Part shown: positions 25,764 to 34,975 of the stretch, piece by piece
Layout of the letters: the number at the start of each line of letters is the position of its first letter
Position numbering within the stretch: position 1 is the stretch's first letter
Assembly (NCBI RefSeq): GCF_009866765.1
Contig: NZ_CP019431.1
Span: 3,596,001 to 3,660,000, forward strand
Direction of reading: 5' to 3'
DNA length: 64,000 bases
DNA from: Pseudomonas sp. S35
GTDB lineage: Bacteria; Pseudomonadota; Gammaproteobacteria; Pseudomonadales; Pseudomonadaceae
Notes under the pieces: model-generated
What the model saw: only the letters and a program-made list of their open reading frames with translations
Told to the model about the DNA's origin: nothing
The model's database searches: none
Translations under genes and position numbers: made by a program

Positions 25764-26800
25764 CAATCGGCCAACAGTGCCTGTAATCGCGGCAGCTCCT
25801 GAGCCTGCAGTTCAATCCCCGCCTCCAACGACTTCGCCCGCGTGCGATGACGTCGATCCCCCGGCAACCGCCGCAGCCCCGCCGCATGCATCTGCCGCAC
25901 CAATTCCTGGCTGCGCTCGGCAAAGTTCTGCCCGGCGGTTTTGCTTGGGTCGATCAGGATCAGCAATTGCCCGGTCCAGGGTGTGCGCGCTCCCGGATGG
26001 TCGGCCCAGTTGAACTCAAAGGAGAAGTTACCGCCGGTCAAGGCCGCTGCCAGCAACTCGACCATCATCGACAACGCGGAGCCCTTGTGCCCGCCAAACG
26101 GCAGCAGCGCCCCGCCTTCCAGCACGGCTTTGGGGTCGGTGGTCGGTTGGCCAAGGCTGTCGACGCCCATACCCGCAGGCAAGCGTTCGCCTTTGCGCGC
26201 GGCGATCTGCACATCGCCATGGGCAATCGCGCTGGTGGCCAGGTCGAAGACGATAGGCGCGCCGTCGGCACGCGGTGCGGCGAACGCGATGGGGTTGGTA
26301 CCGAACAACGGCCGGTCGGCCCCATGGGGCACCACGCAAGTCATGCTGTTGACCACGCTCAGCGCCACCAGGCCTTCTTCGGCGAACGGTTCGACATCGG
26401 GCCACAGGGCGGCGAAGTGATGGGAGTTGTGGATCGCCAACAGCGCAATGCCGGCACTGCGCGCCTTGGCCACCAGCAGCGAACGGGCGGCCTGCAACGC
26501 TGGCTGGGCAAACCCGTTGCCGGCGTCGACCCGCACAAAGCCGGACGCCACATCCGTGACGACCGGCACGGCCTTGCCGTCGACCCAGCCGCTGGCCAGG
26601 GTGCTGAGGTAACCGGGAATACGGAAGATCCCGTGGCTATGGGCACCATCGCGTTCGGCGCCGGCGCAGTTGTGCGCCAGGATCGCGGCGACGTCCGGCG
26701 AAGTGCCGTGCTTCACGAATACCGCGTGCAACAAGCCCACGAGGTCGTTGAAACCGATGAGCGCTGTAGCGTTGTCAACTATCGGGGACTGGGCAGACAT
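25763..26800 (-). CDS. dpkA: Ldh-family oxidoreductase, probable delta1-piperideine-2-carboxylate reductase DpkA
   Basis: A 345-residue enzyme of the malate/L-sulfolactate/L-lactate dehydrogenase superfamily with the unusual NAD(P) fold. It closely follows P. putida DpkA in blocks HNCAGAERDGAHSHGIFRIPGYLSTLASGWVDGKA, GIALLAIHNSHHFAALWPDVEPFAEEGLVALS and LPFGGHKGSALSMMVELLAAALTGG. DpkA reduces piperideine-2-carboxylate (and pyrroline-2-carboxylate) to L-pipecolate/L-proline in D-lysine and hydroxyproline catabolism. The ATG at 26800 is chosen by homology. No other lysine catabolic genes are adjacent, so the family is certain and the substrate likely. Confidence 0.85.
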   Translation of the reverse strand: MSAQSPIVDNATALIGFNDLVGLLHAVFVKHGTSPDVAAILAHNCAGAERDGAHSHGIFRIPGYLSTLASGWVDGKAVPVVTDVASGFVRVDAGNGFAQPALQAARSLLVAKARSAGIALLAIHNSHHFAALWPDVEPFAEEGLVALSVVNSMTCVVPHGADRPLFGTNPIAFAAPRADGAPIVFDLATSAIAHGDVQIAARKGERLPAGMGVDSLGQPTTDPKAVLEGGALLPFGGHKGSALSMMVELLAAALTGGNFSFEFNWADHPGARTPWTGQLLILIDPSKTAGQNFAERSQELVRQMHAAGLRRLPGDRRHRTRAKSLEAGIELQAQELPRLQALLAD

Positions 26801-26992
26801 CTGTAGCTCCGATTTTATAATTGGAAGAGACAACAAGAATCCAGACCCCCGATTAAACAACGCCTCAGGTGCCTGCTGTCAACGGGCGCTTGACGTCTGC
26901 GGCGGTTTGATCGCGAGTTATCTACCCCCCTGCACTCCGGCGCAATCCTTAACGTGGGCGCTCGTAAACGTCTATCTGATGGAGAGTGCCCT

Positions 26993-29900
26993 ATGTCGAC
27001 GGTCATCCCGCCGTACTTCTTCGACGAGTTCCTGCTTCCCGTAAAACGCAAGGAGCCGACACCACGGGAGCGTGCCCTGGGGTTCACGGTCAAGGACCTT
27101 GAATGGTTGCACACGCTGTACTACGCCACCGACGCAGCCCGCCAGGACCCCGCGGTGCAAGGCAACCCCATGCACGTAGAACGGTTGTTGATCAACCCCG
27201 GCGGTCAACCCGCCATCCCACTGGCGGGCGCGTTCATGATGAGCCCGACGCCGGACGACAACAAAGCCGTGCTCTATACCCCCTACGGTGGCCTGGAACT
27301 GTTCGACAGCCGTGCCGGCCTGCTTGGCGAGGTGCAGGAACGCTTGACGCAACCGAGCAGGCGCAGCGAGTTGCTCCAGTTTCTGTCCATTGCCGAACGG
27401 GACGCGTTGCCGATAAACGTGCGCCTGACGCTGACCACCGCCACGATTGCGGACGCCGTGATGGCCGACCAACGGAGGATCATCCTGGCTAACCAGCAAA
27501 AAAATGTACGGGCGATGCTCGATGAACTGCGCAAGCTCCCCGGTCTGAACGACATGCTCGACACCTTGCTCGGCATCATGGCCCGCTCCTATTTCCCTGG
27601 GTTGAACCCGGCCGACACTCGCGTGAACTTCTTCAGCCGCCCGGCCACGGGCGAAGAGGCCCGCTGGGTCGACTCGCTTCCCTTGCGTGATGCGTTGCTG
27701 CGGTTTTATGTCAGGCATGCCTGGCCAACCGACCAGACTCATTCGTTCTTCAACATCGGCCGAAACACCACAGCCTTCAGCCAGCAGCAACTGGCCGAGG
27801 ACCAGCAGCGATGGAACAGCGTGGTCGAGCAAACCAGCGGCATTCTTTCCAAGCTATTGAACAGCCTGCTCAAGTCGTACTGGAACCAAGAGGTCAACGC
27901 GGACCAGTCGCGCCAACGGTTTTGCGCCCGCGTCATGAGTGACAAATGTCGCGCAGACCTGCTGTTCAAGCATCAGGACATGATCCTGAGCAGCGAAGAA
28001 AGCGAGCAACTGCGCGCGCTGTTCCTGGCAGACAAGACCGCGCGCGCGGCCCATACCCACCACCTGAACGTCGAGAGGGTGCGCATCCATGCGCCCTTTC
28101 AGCACTATGTCCATCTTGGGGGCACCTTGATGATCAGCAATGCCCACGCGTACCTCTACACGCAATCACGCGGCTTGCAGGTGCTCAAGGACATCGATGA
28201 TCTGAAGGACATCCTGTTGACCATGCTCAAAACCGCAGGGCATGAAGATGAGTTGCTCAATTTCCTCTCCTTGGACGAGCGTAGCGTGTTCATTGGCAGT
28301 GATCAGATAGAAGTGACCGGCAAGCCGGTGGCGGGCGATGCGTTCCAGGTGATGGTCGAAGACATTCTCGCCAAACAGTTCGACAACCTGGAATATGCGC
28401 TGGGGCTCTATCGGCGTAGCGCAGGTGAGATCGACCTGGCCGCGCTGCTCGACAATGCGCTGGACGTGCGCACCATGCTCGACAGCCGTTTGCAGGCGCT
28501 GGACGCCGGCGGGCGCTGGTCCGTCCACCCCATCACCAGCGGCAACGGCCGCCCCTCTACCGTCCATGCCGAAAAGGCCAAGGCACAGCTGAAGACGCTG
28601 GAAACGGTCGAGGCGGCGATGGCGATGGAGCGCAGCAAACACCCGACCCTGCGCGAGTTGGTGGGCCGAGCATTGAACGTCGAGCTGGGCAAAAGACAGT
28701 TGAGCCTCAAAGCCGAAAACGTCTACATCAACCGCTACGCCACGCCAGCCAGCGAGCGCGAAGAGCGATTGCCCCTGGCGTCGACAAGCATGGTGGAGCA
28801 CTTTATTGCGCGCCTGGCCAAGCAAGCCGAGGCCTTGACCGACTCGCCCCTGACCTGGTTTTACGGCAAGCGCCGCTCAGGCGTCGCCAACCAACTGCAC
28901 AACCTGACCACGAACAGCTTCAATGCGGTGATCGAGCAGGTCCTGACCACCTTTGCAGAACATGACCTGCGGACGCTGCCGCATCTACTCCTGGAACATA
29001 ACCGCGCGCACCTGGGCCATGGCATGTTGCTGGGGCTCAGCGGTGAAGCACAACTGAGGCGATTACAAAAGAGCCTGCCGGTCGCCTGCCTCGACCTGCT
29101 GGACAGCGCCCTTCACGCCGAAAACATGACCCGACTCACCCGGCGTGGCCTCAACGGGTTTATCCCTGACGCGTTTGGCTTGACCCTCAACCTCGGGGCT
29201 GACGCCGTACCCGAGGCGCTGACCAACTGTTTTGTACTGACCGAGCGTGGTGGCACCGACCCCGACCATTCAGGGCTGGCAATGCTGTGGACGCCGCGTG
29301 CCGGCTATGAGGCCTTTGCGTCGTTCAACGTCTTGCGCGAAGTGCTGGAACAACGCTTGCTGAGCCCCACCGCACGGTTACCGCTGATCGAGAACCTGAG
29401 ACCCTCCAAGCGCATACCCCACCAGTCCTATCGGCTCGGCCCCCTGCAACGTATCGACGAGCATCTGCTGCACAATCGCCAACAGACTTACAGCGACTTC
29501 ATGCGCGACAAGATCGACCATGTACTGTCGATGAAATTGAACGCTCAACGCTTTCAGGACTTCATGGACAGTTTTATCCGCCAGGCCACACCGACCAACC
29601 TGCCCAGGGCGATGGCCATTGCACGTGCCATGATCCATCAACAGGCACTGCCGGTCTGGCTGGGGATGGCGCGGCCACATGAACAAATCCTGCATGCCGA
29701 ACTGCTTGAGCAATACCGCGCCAGCGTAACGGATGAGCAGGATTACCTGCACGGCCTCACACCCATGCGCGAACAGGTGCTGAGTAGCTTATCTACCTTG
29801 CTCAATGCGCGGTTTCCCGGGCAAGTGGTCAACCCCGACGCCATATTGATACCTGGCCGTATCGACCTGCAAAACCACACCCAGACCCTGACCGACTTCG

Positions 29901-32155
29901 CCCTGCGGCACTTGCCTGAACTGAACGCTGACGATATCCGGCCGCGATCGCGTACAGACACGCCCTTGCCAGCAGCACTCGATGGCAGCACCGTGGTGCA
30001 ACTGGTGCGCCAACTGGACTTGAAAAGTCTCTACCAGACACAGCTGACCACCCTGCTCAAGGGCCAGACCGAAGACACCCGTCGCCGTCGTCGATTGTTT
30101 TGTCGGCAACTGCCGTGGCAATTGCTGCAATACGCCCATGAACAAACACTTCAGGAGCGCCTGTCGGCATCAGCCTGGAGCTTTATCCAGCAAGTCTTTG
30201 ATATGCCCGATGCCCTGGCGCGCAACAGCGTAAGCGGCGTCACGGCGATGGTTCGCCCGCTCGAACTGATCGCCACGCCGGGGGCGGCGCTGGTCAAGGC
30301 TCTGGGCTGCTACCTGATTGGCCCGAAGGGCGGCGCGACGGGCCCGTTGATCCTGTATGCGCCCTATAGCCCCAGCCACCTGTTGAAGGAATACGCAAAT
30401 GAAGCGGCGTTCATCAGCGAATTCACCACCCCCGGGGCGCTGCAAGAGTGGGTGGTCAGCCAGTTGGAAGAATCGCAACAAGCCACTTACCGCAATTTGC
30501 TCAGCCAGAACTGGCGTCATGGGCTTTCGGAAATGCGCGTGGGTGCCAACCCGATTGTCGGCAACCTGCTCAAGCGCCTGTTCAAGGACAATCTTGAGTT
30601 GCTGCTGCAGATGCTCGCCTGCCAGTTCTCTGAGTCGGGCAAGGTCAAATGGGACGGGATCACCAGCCTGTTGACCCGGGAGATTCCCAAGGGTTTGCAG
30701 TTCATGGCCGGTAAACTTGCTTACCCGCTAGTGGTGTGGCGCAGCTACAAACTGTTCCTGGCCTCCGCAGAAGACCTGCAACAGCACCGCTGGCAACGCG
30801 CGCTCAAGGCCTTTGCCGGCGGAGTGGCCGAATTGGCCGCGTTGCGCAAGGCGCTGGACAAGCTCTTGCCCCAGGACGCGCCAGTCACGGAGCCGCCCCC
30901 CGTTGAGCAGTGGTTGCAAGCCCCCGCGCCTGCTGCGGATACCCTGGCAGACCTGGACCTGACCGCACCCGCACGGACACACCTGCAAGTATTCGAAGAC
31001 CACGATATTGCGCTGGCGGACCTCACCCCAGGCAAGCCTACCGGCCTTTACAGGGATCAGGCCGGCACGCGGCAGTTCATCTCCTTGTCGGGCAAGGTTT
31101 ATCCGATAAAACAAGCCGGCAAACACTGGCGGTTGATCCAGGGCGAGCTACCGGGCCCTTATGTGCAGTGCAACACCCAGGGGGTGTGGACACTGGACCT
31201 CGACCGGCATTACCCGCGCTACGGCAAAACGTTAAGCCGCTACGCCGGCAAACTCACCACCCGTGCAGCCGAGCGCGATGCCATCAATATCGAAGCGGTG
31301 GGCATGCGAGAGATAGCCGCGCTATCCAACTGGAAGGCCCAGTGCATTGATGAAGCGCTCAATGTCGCGACGTACTATTCGGTCAACTGCAAACGCAACC
31401 TGTTGCACTTCGCCACACATTTGGCCCCCAATAGCCGGCTCGGGCGGTTTTTCAGCGAACTGTTCGGCATCGTCACGCTGACGCCCGAGCAGGTGCAGCG
31501 AGTCGAGCGACGGGTCGACGAGATACTCGATGAGTTGACGAACCATACCCTCATCAGCCCCGATTCGATGCGGTTTGTCAGCGGCACCCATCGCTACAGC
31601 CCGCGCAACACCTTTGCCTTTGTGCTGCCCGATGACCAAGAGCAGAAAATCTATTTGCTCGACCGCTTTTTCGACCCTCCACTGGATAACTATCAAAACC
31701 GCCTGACCACGCCGTTCAACATCTCGGCCCACGCACGGGCAACGGTGCTGATTCACGAGATATCGCACATCAAATCCTTGACTGAGGACCTGGCTTACCT
31801 GGACAGCATGCGCCCGTTTCACGACCTGATTAATGTGAAGATCCACGGTGCCAGGCTGATGCAGACCGACCTGGCCGACTTGCGTGATACCGCGCTGTCC
31901 ACGCTGACGCCCGCCACGCTGTTGTTCAAAACCTGGGATGAGTTCAGCGAAGAATGGGAGGATTTCGGCAGCAGTCGGGCGACCACGCCGCAAAAAGATA
32001 AAGTCCTCGGCATCACCGGCTGCCGAACCCTGAATGAGGCACGGGACATGTTCATGAGCAATGCAGACAAACGAATCGACACGATTCTGGCCAATGCCGA
32101 TTCGGTCACCTACCTGATCAGCCAACTCGGGCGAGAGCTGGATGCGGGAGCCTGA
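26993..32155 (+). CDS. Giant toxin-like protein, DUF6543-type, with C-terminal HEXXH motif
   Basis: A 1720-residue protein without signal peptide, with the layout of the 'dermonecrotic toxin N-terminal' / DUF6543 proteins of fluorescent pseudomonads. The long helical N-terminal part includes repeated blocks: two stretches share LNVERVRIH/HVERLLINPGG, GGTLMISNAHAYLYT/AGAFMMSPT..AVLYTPYGGLELF, and 'ELL.FLS..ER' (about residues 60-150 and 360-440). A third segment (SYLIGPKGGATGPLILYAPYSPSHLLKEY) resembles them near residue 1105. The last 250 residues hold a zincin-like motif, VLIHEISHIKS, at about 1588-1592. GGAGAG precedes the ATG at 26993. It is a single gene with its own control region. No immunity gene is obvious downstream. 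Confidence 0.8.
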   Translation: MSTVIPPYFFDEFLLPVKRKEPTPRERALGFTVKDLEWLHTLYYATDAARQDPAVQGNPMHVERLLINPGGQPAIPLAGAFMMSPTPDDNKAVLYTPYGGLELFDSRAGLLGEVQERLTQPSRRSELLQFLSIAERDALPINVRLTLTTATIADAVMADQRRIILANQQKNVRAMLDELRKLPGLNDMLDTLLGIMARSYFPGLNPADTRVNFFSRPATGEEARWVDSLPLRDALLRFYVRHAWPTDQTHSFFNIGRNTTAFSQQQLAEDQQRWNSVVEQTSGILSKLLNSLLKSYWNQEVNADQSRQRFCARVMSDKCRADLLFKHQDMILSSEESEQLRALFLADKTARAAHTHHLNVERVRIHAPFQHYVHLGGTLMISNAHAYLYTQSRGLQVLKDIDDLKDILLTMLKTAGHEDELLNFLSLDERSVFIGSDQIEVTGKPVAGDAFQVMVEDILAKQFDNLEYALGLYRRSAGEIDLAALLDNALDVRTMLDSRLQALDAGGRWSVHPITSGNGRPSTVHAEKAKAQLKTLETVEAAMAMERSKHPTLRELVGRALNVELGKRQLSLKAENVYINRYATPASEREERLPLASTSMVEHFIARLAKQAEALTDSPLTWFYGKRRSGVANQLHNLTTNSFNAVIEQVLTTFAEHDLRTLPHLLLEHNRAHLGHGMLLGLSGEAQLRRLQKSLPVACLDLLDSALHAENMTRLTRRGLNGFIPDAFGLTLNLGADAVPEALTNCFVLTERGGTDPDHSGLAMLWTPRAGYEAFASFNVLREVLEQRLLSPTARLPLIENLRPSKRIPHQSYRLGPLQRIDEHLLHNRQQTYSDFMRDKIDHVLSMKLNAQRFQDFMDSFIRQATPTNLPRAMAIARAMIHQQALPVWLGMARPHEQILHAELLEQYRASVTDEQDYLHGLTPMREQVLSSLSTLLNARFPGQVVNPDAILIPGRIDLQNHTQTLTDFALRHLPELNADDIRPRSRTDTPLPAALDGSTVVQLVRQLDLKSLYQTQLTTLLKGQTEDTRRRRRLFCRQLPWQLLQYAHEQTLQERLSASAWSFIQQVFDMPDALARNSVSGVTAMVRPLELIATPGAALVKALGCYLIGPKGGATGPLILYAPYSPSHLLKEYANEAAFISEFTTPGALQEWVVSQLEESQQATYRNLLSQNWRHGLSEMRVGANPIVGNLLKRLFKDNLELLLQMLACQFSESGKVKWDGITSLLTREIPKGLQFMAGKLAYPLVVWRSYKLFLASAEDLQQHRWQRALKAFAGGVAELAALRKALDKLLPQDAPVTEPPPVEQWLQAPAPAADTLADLDLTAPARTHLQVFEDHDIALADLTPGKPTGLYRDQAGTRQFISLSGKVYPIKQAGKHWRLIQGELPGPYVQCNTQGVWTLDLDRHYPRYGKTLSRYAGKLTTRAAERDAINIEAVGMREIAALSNWKAQCIDEALNVATYYSVNCKRNLLHFATHLAPNSRLGRFFSELFGIVTLTPEQVQRVERRVDEILDELTNHTLISPDSMRFVSGTHRYSPRNTFAFVLPDDQEQKIYLLDRFFDPPLDNYQNRLTTPFNISAHARATVLIHEISHIKSLTEDLAYLDSMRPFHDLINVKIHGARLMQTDLADLRDTALSTLTPATLLFKTWDEFSEEWEDFGSSRATTPQKDKVLGITGCRTLNEARDMFMSNADKRIDTILANADSVTYLISQLGRELDAGA

Positions 32156-32166
32156 GCAGGCTCCCG
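32145..32166. terminator. Hairpin at the convergent ends of the toxin-like and PepSY genes
   Basis: CGGGAGCCTG-AG-CAGGCTCCCG spans the stop codon of the toxin-like gene. Strong stem but no T-run, so termination is only likely. Confidence 0.5.
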
Positions 32167-32175
32167 GAGGGTGCG

Positions 32176-32445
32176 TCAGTCTTTCTGGTCGCGCAGGATG
32201 TTGCCGGAGGCCCCATCGATACGGGCTTCGTACACGGTACCGTCGGACTTGCGTCCCTTGACTTCCCAGTAGCCATTGTCATCGGCTTCTGCCGCATAGA
32301 CCTCGACATAACCCGCCTTGGTCTTGGCAACGTCGATGGCTTTTTCGATGGTGATCCAGCCTGCGCCTGGCTTATCGGCCAGGGCAGCGCCCGCACTAAG
32401 CAGAGCAGTGGTTGCACACAGGGCGACTAAGGTTTTCTTCAGCAT
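32176..32445 (-). CDS. PepSY domain-containing small periplasmic protein
   Basis: An 89-residue protein. The signal peptide covers about residues 1-23 (LVALCATTALLSAGAALA). The remainder is one PepSY unit: WITIEKAIDVAKTKAGYVEVYAAEADDNGYWEVKGRKSDGTVYEARIDGASGNIL. PepSY domains are thought to inhibit or chaperone secreted peptidases or to act in envelope sensing. The ATG at 32445 gives a well-formed signal peptide; the frame stays open upstream without one. It is divergent from the FecR-like gene. Confidence 0.9.
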   Translation of the reverse strand: MLKKTLVALCATTALLSAGAALADKPGAGWITIEKAIDVAKTKAGYVEVYAAEADDNGYWEVKGRKSDGTVYEARIDGASGNILRDQKD

Positions 32446-32585
32446 TTTCGTACTCCATTGTGGGAATGTCCTGATTTTTAGGTATTCCCAAACGAGAATA
32501 AGTTCCAATTGATGTGCAATCGCCATGATGCCTGTTCTCGCCGTCTACTTGTGGAGGTTAGAATGTGCGAAATCAGGATGAATTA

Positions 32586-33581
32586 ATGAGCGAAAAGTCC
32601 CTTTCAGAAGCCGAATATGACGCCATCACCGAAGCTGCCGCGCATTGGTGCATGCGCCTGCACGCGGGTGATTGCACGCCGGCGGAGCGTCAGGCCTTTT
32701 CGCAATGGCACGATTGCCACCCGCTGCACGCGTTTGAATACGCGGCGATGCTGGAAATCTGGGACGTTGCTGACCACCTGCCGCGCAGTGAACCCGACGC
32801 GACCGTGGTGCCGTTCAAACCCCGCAGCCGGCTGCGCACCTATGCGGTGGCAGCCGCAATCTGCCTGACCGCGCTGCCTCTGGCGGCCTTCACCGGATGG
32901 GAAGCGGGCTTGCTGCCCAGTTCCTATGAACGCTTCGAAGCCACCCAAGGCTTGCGCCAAGTGACCTTGGGCGATGGCAGCCAGGTAGAGCTGAACCTGG
33001 GCACCGAGTTGGTCTACAGCAACTACAAGGACGAGCGCCGGGTCACGCTGAGAAAAGGCGAGGCATTTTTCAAGGTCAGCCATGACCGCGAGCACCCGTT
33101 CATCGTGCATGCCGGCGAAGGCAAGGTGCGCGTTACAGGCACGCAGTTCAACGTGTGGAAGTATGGCGATCAGGTGCGCGTGATCCTGCTCGAAGGCTCG
33201 GTGCAGATCTTCAGTGACAAGGTGCACGGCAGCGTGCCGCTGACCCCAGGCATGCAAGCCAGCTATCAACCGGGCGACGCTACGCCACGGGTGAAAGCGA
33301 TTGCCCTTGACGACAGCGCCCTGGCCTGGCGCCAAGGCAAGCTGATCCTCGACAACCTGGCGCTGGCCGACGCGCTGCCGCTGATCAATCGCTACTTGAA
33401 CAAGCCGGTCATGCTCGCGGACGCCAATACCGGGACGATTCGTATCGGCGGGATCTACAACATCAACGAGGTCAACAACCTCGTCCCCTCGTTGCCCAAG
33501 GTGTTACCGGTCTATCTGACCCAGAACCAGGACGGCAACCCTGTACTCAATTCCATCCCGCGTAAATCCCCGAAAAGCTAG
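32586..33581 (+). CDS. FecR-family transmembrane sensor / anti-sigma-like protein (orphan)
   Basis: About 331 residues. The N-terminal DUF4880 region (ITEAAAHWCMRLHAGDCTPAERQAFSQWHDCHPLHAFEYAAM) binds ECF sigma factors in relatives. It is followed by a membrane segment (YAVAAAICLTALPLAAFTG, about 87-105). The periplasmic FecR domain reads TLGDGSQVELNLGTELVYSNYKDERRVTLRKGEAFFKVSHD. A secretin/TonB short N-terminal-like tail closes it (ANTGTIRIGGIYN). Normally FecR sits between an ECF sigma gene and a TonB receptor gene; neither is here. A GTG at 32565 with GGAGG seven bases before it is an alternative start that adds seven residues. The fap operon follows after 329 bases. Confidence 0.88.
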   Translation: MSEKSLSEAEYDAITEAAAHWCMRLHAGDCTPAERQAFSQWHDCHPLHAFEYAAMLEIWDVADHLPRSEPDATVVPFKPRSRLRTYAVAAAICLTALPLAAFTGWEAGLLPSSYERFEATQGLRQVTLGDGSQVELNLGTELVYSNYKDERRVTLRKGEAFFKVSHDREHPFIVHAGEGKVRVTGTQFNVWKYGDQVRVILLEGSVQIFSDKVHGSVPLTPGMQASYQPGDATPRVKAIALDDSALAWRQGKLILDNLALADALPLINRYLNKPVMLADANTGTIRIGGIYNINEVNNLVPSLPKVLPVYLTQNQDGNPVLNSIPRKSPKS

Positions 33582-33609
33582 GCCCTCGCACCCTCGCCAG
33601 GGCTTTTTT
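33582..33609 (+). terminator. Terminator of the FecR-like gene
   Basis: GCCCT ... AGGGC followed by six T, beginning right at the FecR stop. The inner part (CGCACCCTCGCC) leaves a short stem, so it is of moderate strength. It separates FecR from the fap promoter region. Confidence 0.65.
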
Positions 33610-33629
33610 GCGTCTGCAGTGTCCATTTT

Positions 33630-33770
33630 TGATACACCCGACTGCGCTGAATCGCCCGTGCTGGGCGGATTCATCGTTTTGTCATCAAAGGTGTTACAGC
33701 GCTGATACAGGTAGGTGAATCGTTTTTGGTGTGACTCGTTCAGTGCGTGCCGGGCAAACGCTGTATCAGC
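33630..33770 (+). promoter_or_regulatory. Candidate activator sites (UAS) upstream of fapA
   Basis: GCTGATACAG at 33701-33710 and its exact inverse CTGTATCAGC at 33761-33770, plus TGATACA at 33630. The first lies in a larger palindrome-like stretch, TGTTACAGCGCTGATACA. They sit 75-215 bases before the -24/-12 promoter, the usual distance for enhancer-binding proteins of RpoN systems. The rest of the 329-base gap 33582-33910 is AT-rich leader. Confidence 0.5.
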
Positions 33771-33842
33771 CATGAAACAACAGTGACATCACTTCGCCTC
33801 GAAATAATCACAACTAATTGAATACTAACGACAAATAAAAAG

Positions 33843-33858
33843 CGGCACGGCTTCTGCT
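33843..33858 (+). promoter_or_regulatory. Sigma-54 (RpoN) promoter of the fap operon
   Basis: CGGCACGGCTTCTGCT fits TGGCACG-N4-TTGCA with GG at 33844-33845, GC at 33856-33857 and the exact 10-base interval. Transcription would start near 33869, about 40 bases before the fapA start. A sigma-54 activator is encoded convergently at the far end of the operon. Confidence 0.7.
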
Positions 33859-33910
33859 CTATCCCTTACAGCGCTGTTTAGGGTCAGCGCGAAGAATAAG
33901 GAATGCCGCC

Positions 33911-34360
33911 GTGATCACACTCACTCAAGGTTCGATGAACGTACTGCTGATCAGCTGTGTACTCAGCGTCGGCATCAGTGTTCCAAGCTTTGCAGGTGAC
34001 GGTGTGATCGTGACAGGGCGCAACGTACAGCCTCACATGTACGGTCGCGCCGCCTTCGGTAAAGACCCCTACCCCACCACTGCGAACGCCAATCCCAGCC
34101 GCGAGATCATCGGTGCCACCGGCGAGCTCAGTGATATGGATATCGGCGGCATCCGCAGCGGCTCCAGCATCGTCGGCGCGATTCCGACGAACAGCAGCTT
34201 GACCGGCCTGCACGCCACGCAAAACAGCATGTCCACCTTGGGGGCCGGCTCTGCCGCCGGCCACGGTGCGGGCAGCAGCATGGGTGGGCAGATCAGCGAT
34301 TCGATCCAGCGCGGCATGGCACCGCTGAACAACATCGGCAGCATGATGGGGGGCAAGTAA
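33911..34360 (+). CDS. fapA: FapA, functional-amyloid accessory protein
   Basis: A 149-residue secreted protein, first gene of fapABCDEF. The signal peptide is about residues 1-28 ([18 protein letters not shown]). The rest is low-complexity, Gly/Ser-rich and small ([36 protein letters not shown]), as in other FapA. In the known system FapA is a periplasmic chaperone-like factor that influences the FapB/FapC ratio in fibrils. The GTG at 33911 has AAGGA eight bases upstream; an ATG at 33935 would shorten the signal peptide. Its stop overlaps the fapB start (TAATG). Confidence 0.9.
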   Translation: MITLTQGSMNVLLISCVLSVGISVPSFAGDGVIVTGRNVQPHMYGRAAFGKDPYPTTANANPSREIIGATGELSDMDIGGIRSGSSIVGAIPTNSSLTGLHATQNSMSTLGAGSAAGHGAGSSMGGQISDSIQRGMAPLNNIGSMMGGK

Positions 34361-34908
34361 TGAAACGCTCCCTGCTCGTTCTCGCCTTGCTGGCCAGCGC
34401 CCCGGCCTTCGCCGACGACACCGCCGTGATCCGCAACAGCGGCCAACAGTACGAAGGTGTGGTGTCGATCAACCAGGCCGCCGGCAACCAGCAACAAATG
34501 TCCAACAGCCGCGCCATCGCGCTCGGTGGCCAGGCCACCAACGTCAACATCCAGCGCATGGACGGCAGCGTCGACCCGTCCCTGAATGCCAAAGCGGCGA
34601 TCCAGGGCACCTCTTTCACCAACGGCAACGGCGTACTGGGCATCAACCAGTCGGCCGGGGCCAATAACCAATCAATCAATGCCGTGCGGATCAGCATCAA
34701 CCCTGGCCCGCAAAGCATCGATGACAGCGTCTTGTTGCAACAGAACACGACGCAGTTGACCGACTCAGGGCTCACCCCCACCACTGGCAGCCGCCAAGTC
34801 GCGACGAGCGACCAGGCCTTCACAGGCAGCCGAGGAGTGATTCAGGTGAACCAGAGTGCCGGGGTGGGGAACCGAGTGGCTAACACCCTAGGCATCACTA
34901 TCAAGTAA
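34360..34908 (+). CDS. fapB: FapB, amyloid nucleator / minor fibre subunit
   Basis: A 182-residue secreted protein with signal peptide 1-19 (LLVLALLASAPAFA). It contains three imperfect amyloid repeats with the (I/V).(I/V)NQ.AG..(N/Q) core: VVSINQAAGNQQQMSN, VLGINQSAGANNQSIN and GVIQVNQSAGVGNRVAN. These are shorter and looser than in FapC. FapB is thought to nucleate FapC polymerisation at the cell surface. Translation is coupled to fapA through TAATG overlap. Confidence 0.92.
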   Translation: MKRSLLVLALLASAPAFADDTAVIRNSGQQYEGVVSINQAAGNQQQMSNSRAIALGGQATNVNIQRMDGSVDPSLNAKAAIQGTSFTNGNGVLGINQSAGANNQSINAVRISINPGPQSIDDSVLLQQNTTQLTDSGLTPTTGSRQVATSDQAFTGSRGVIQVNQSAGVGNRVANTLGITIK

Positions 34909-34975
34909 ACGCTTGGTAGCACTCGTTAGACCGTACCAACACTTAACCAACTAATTAGAAGCAAGGAGAAACACC

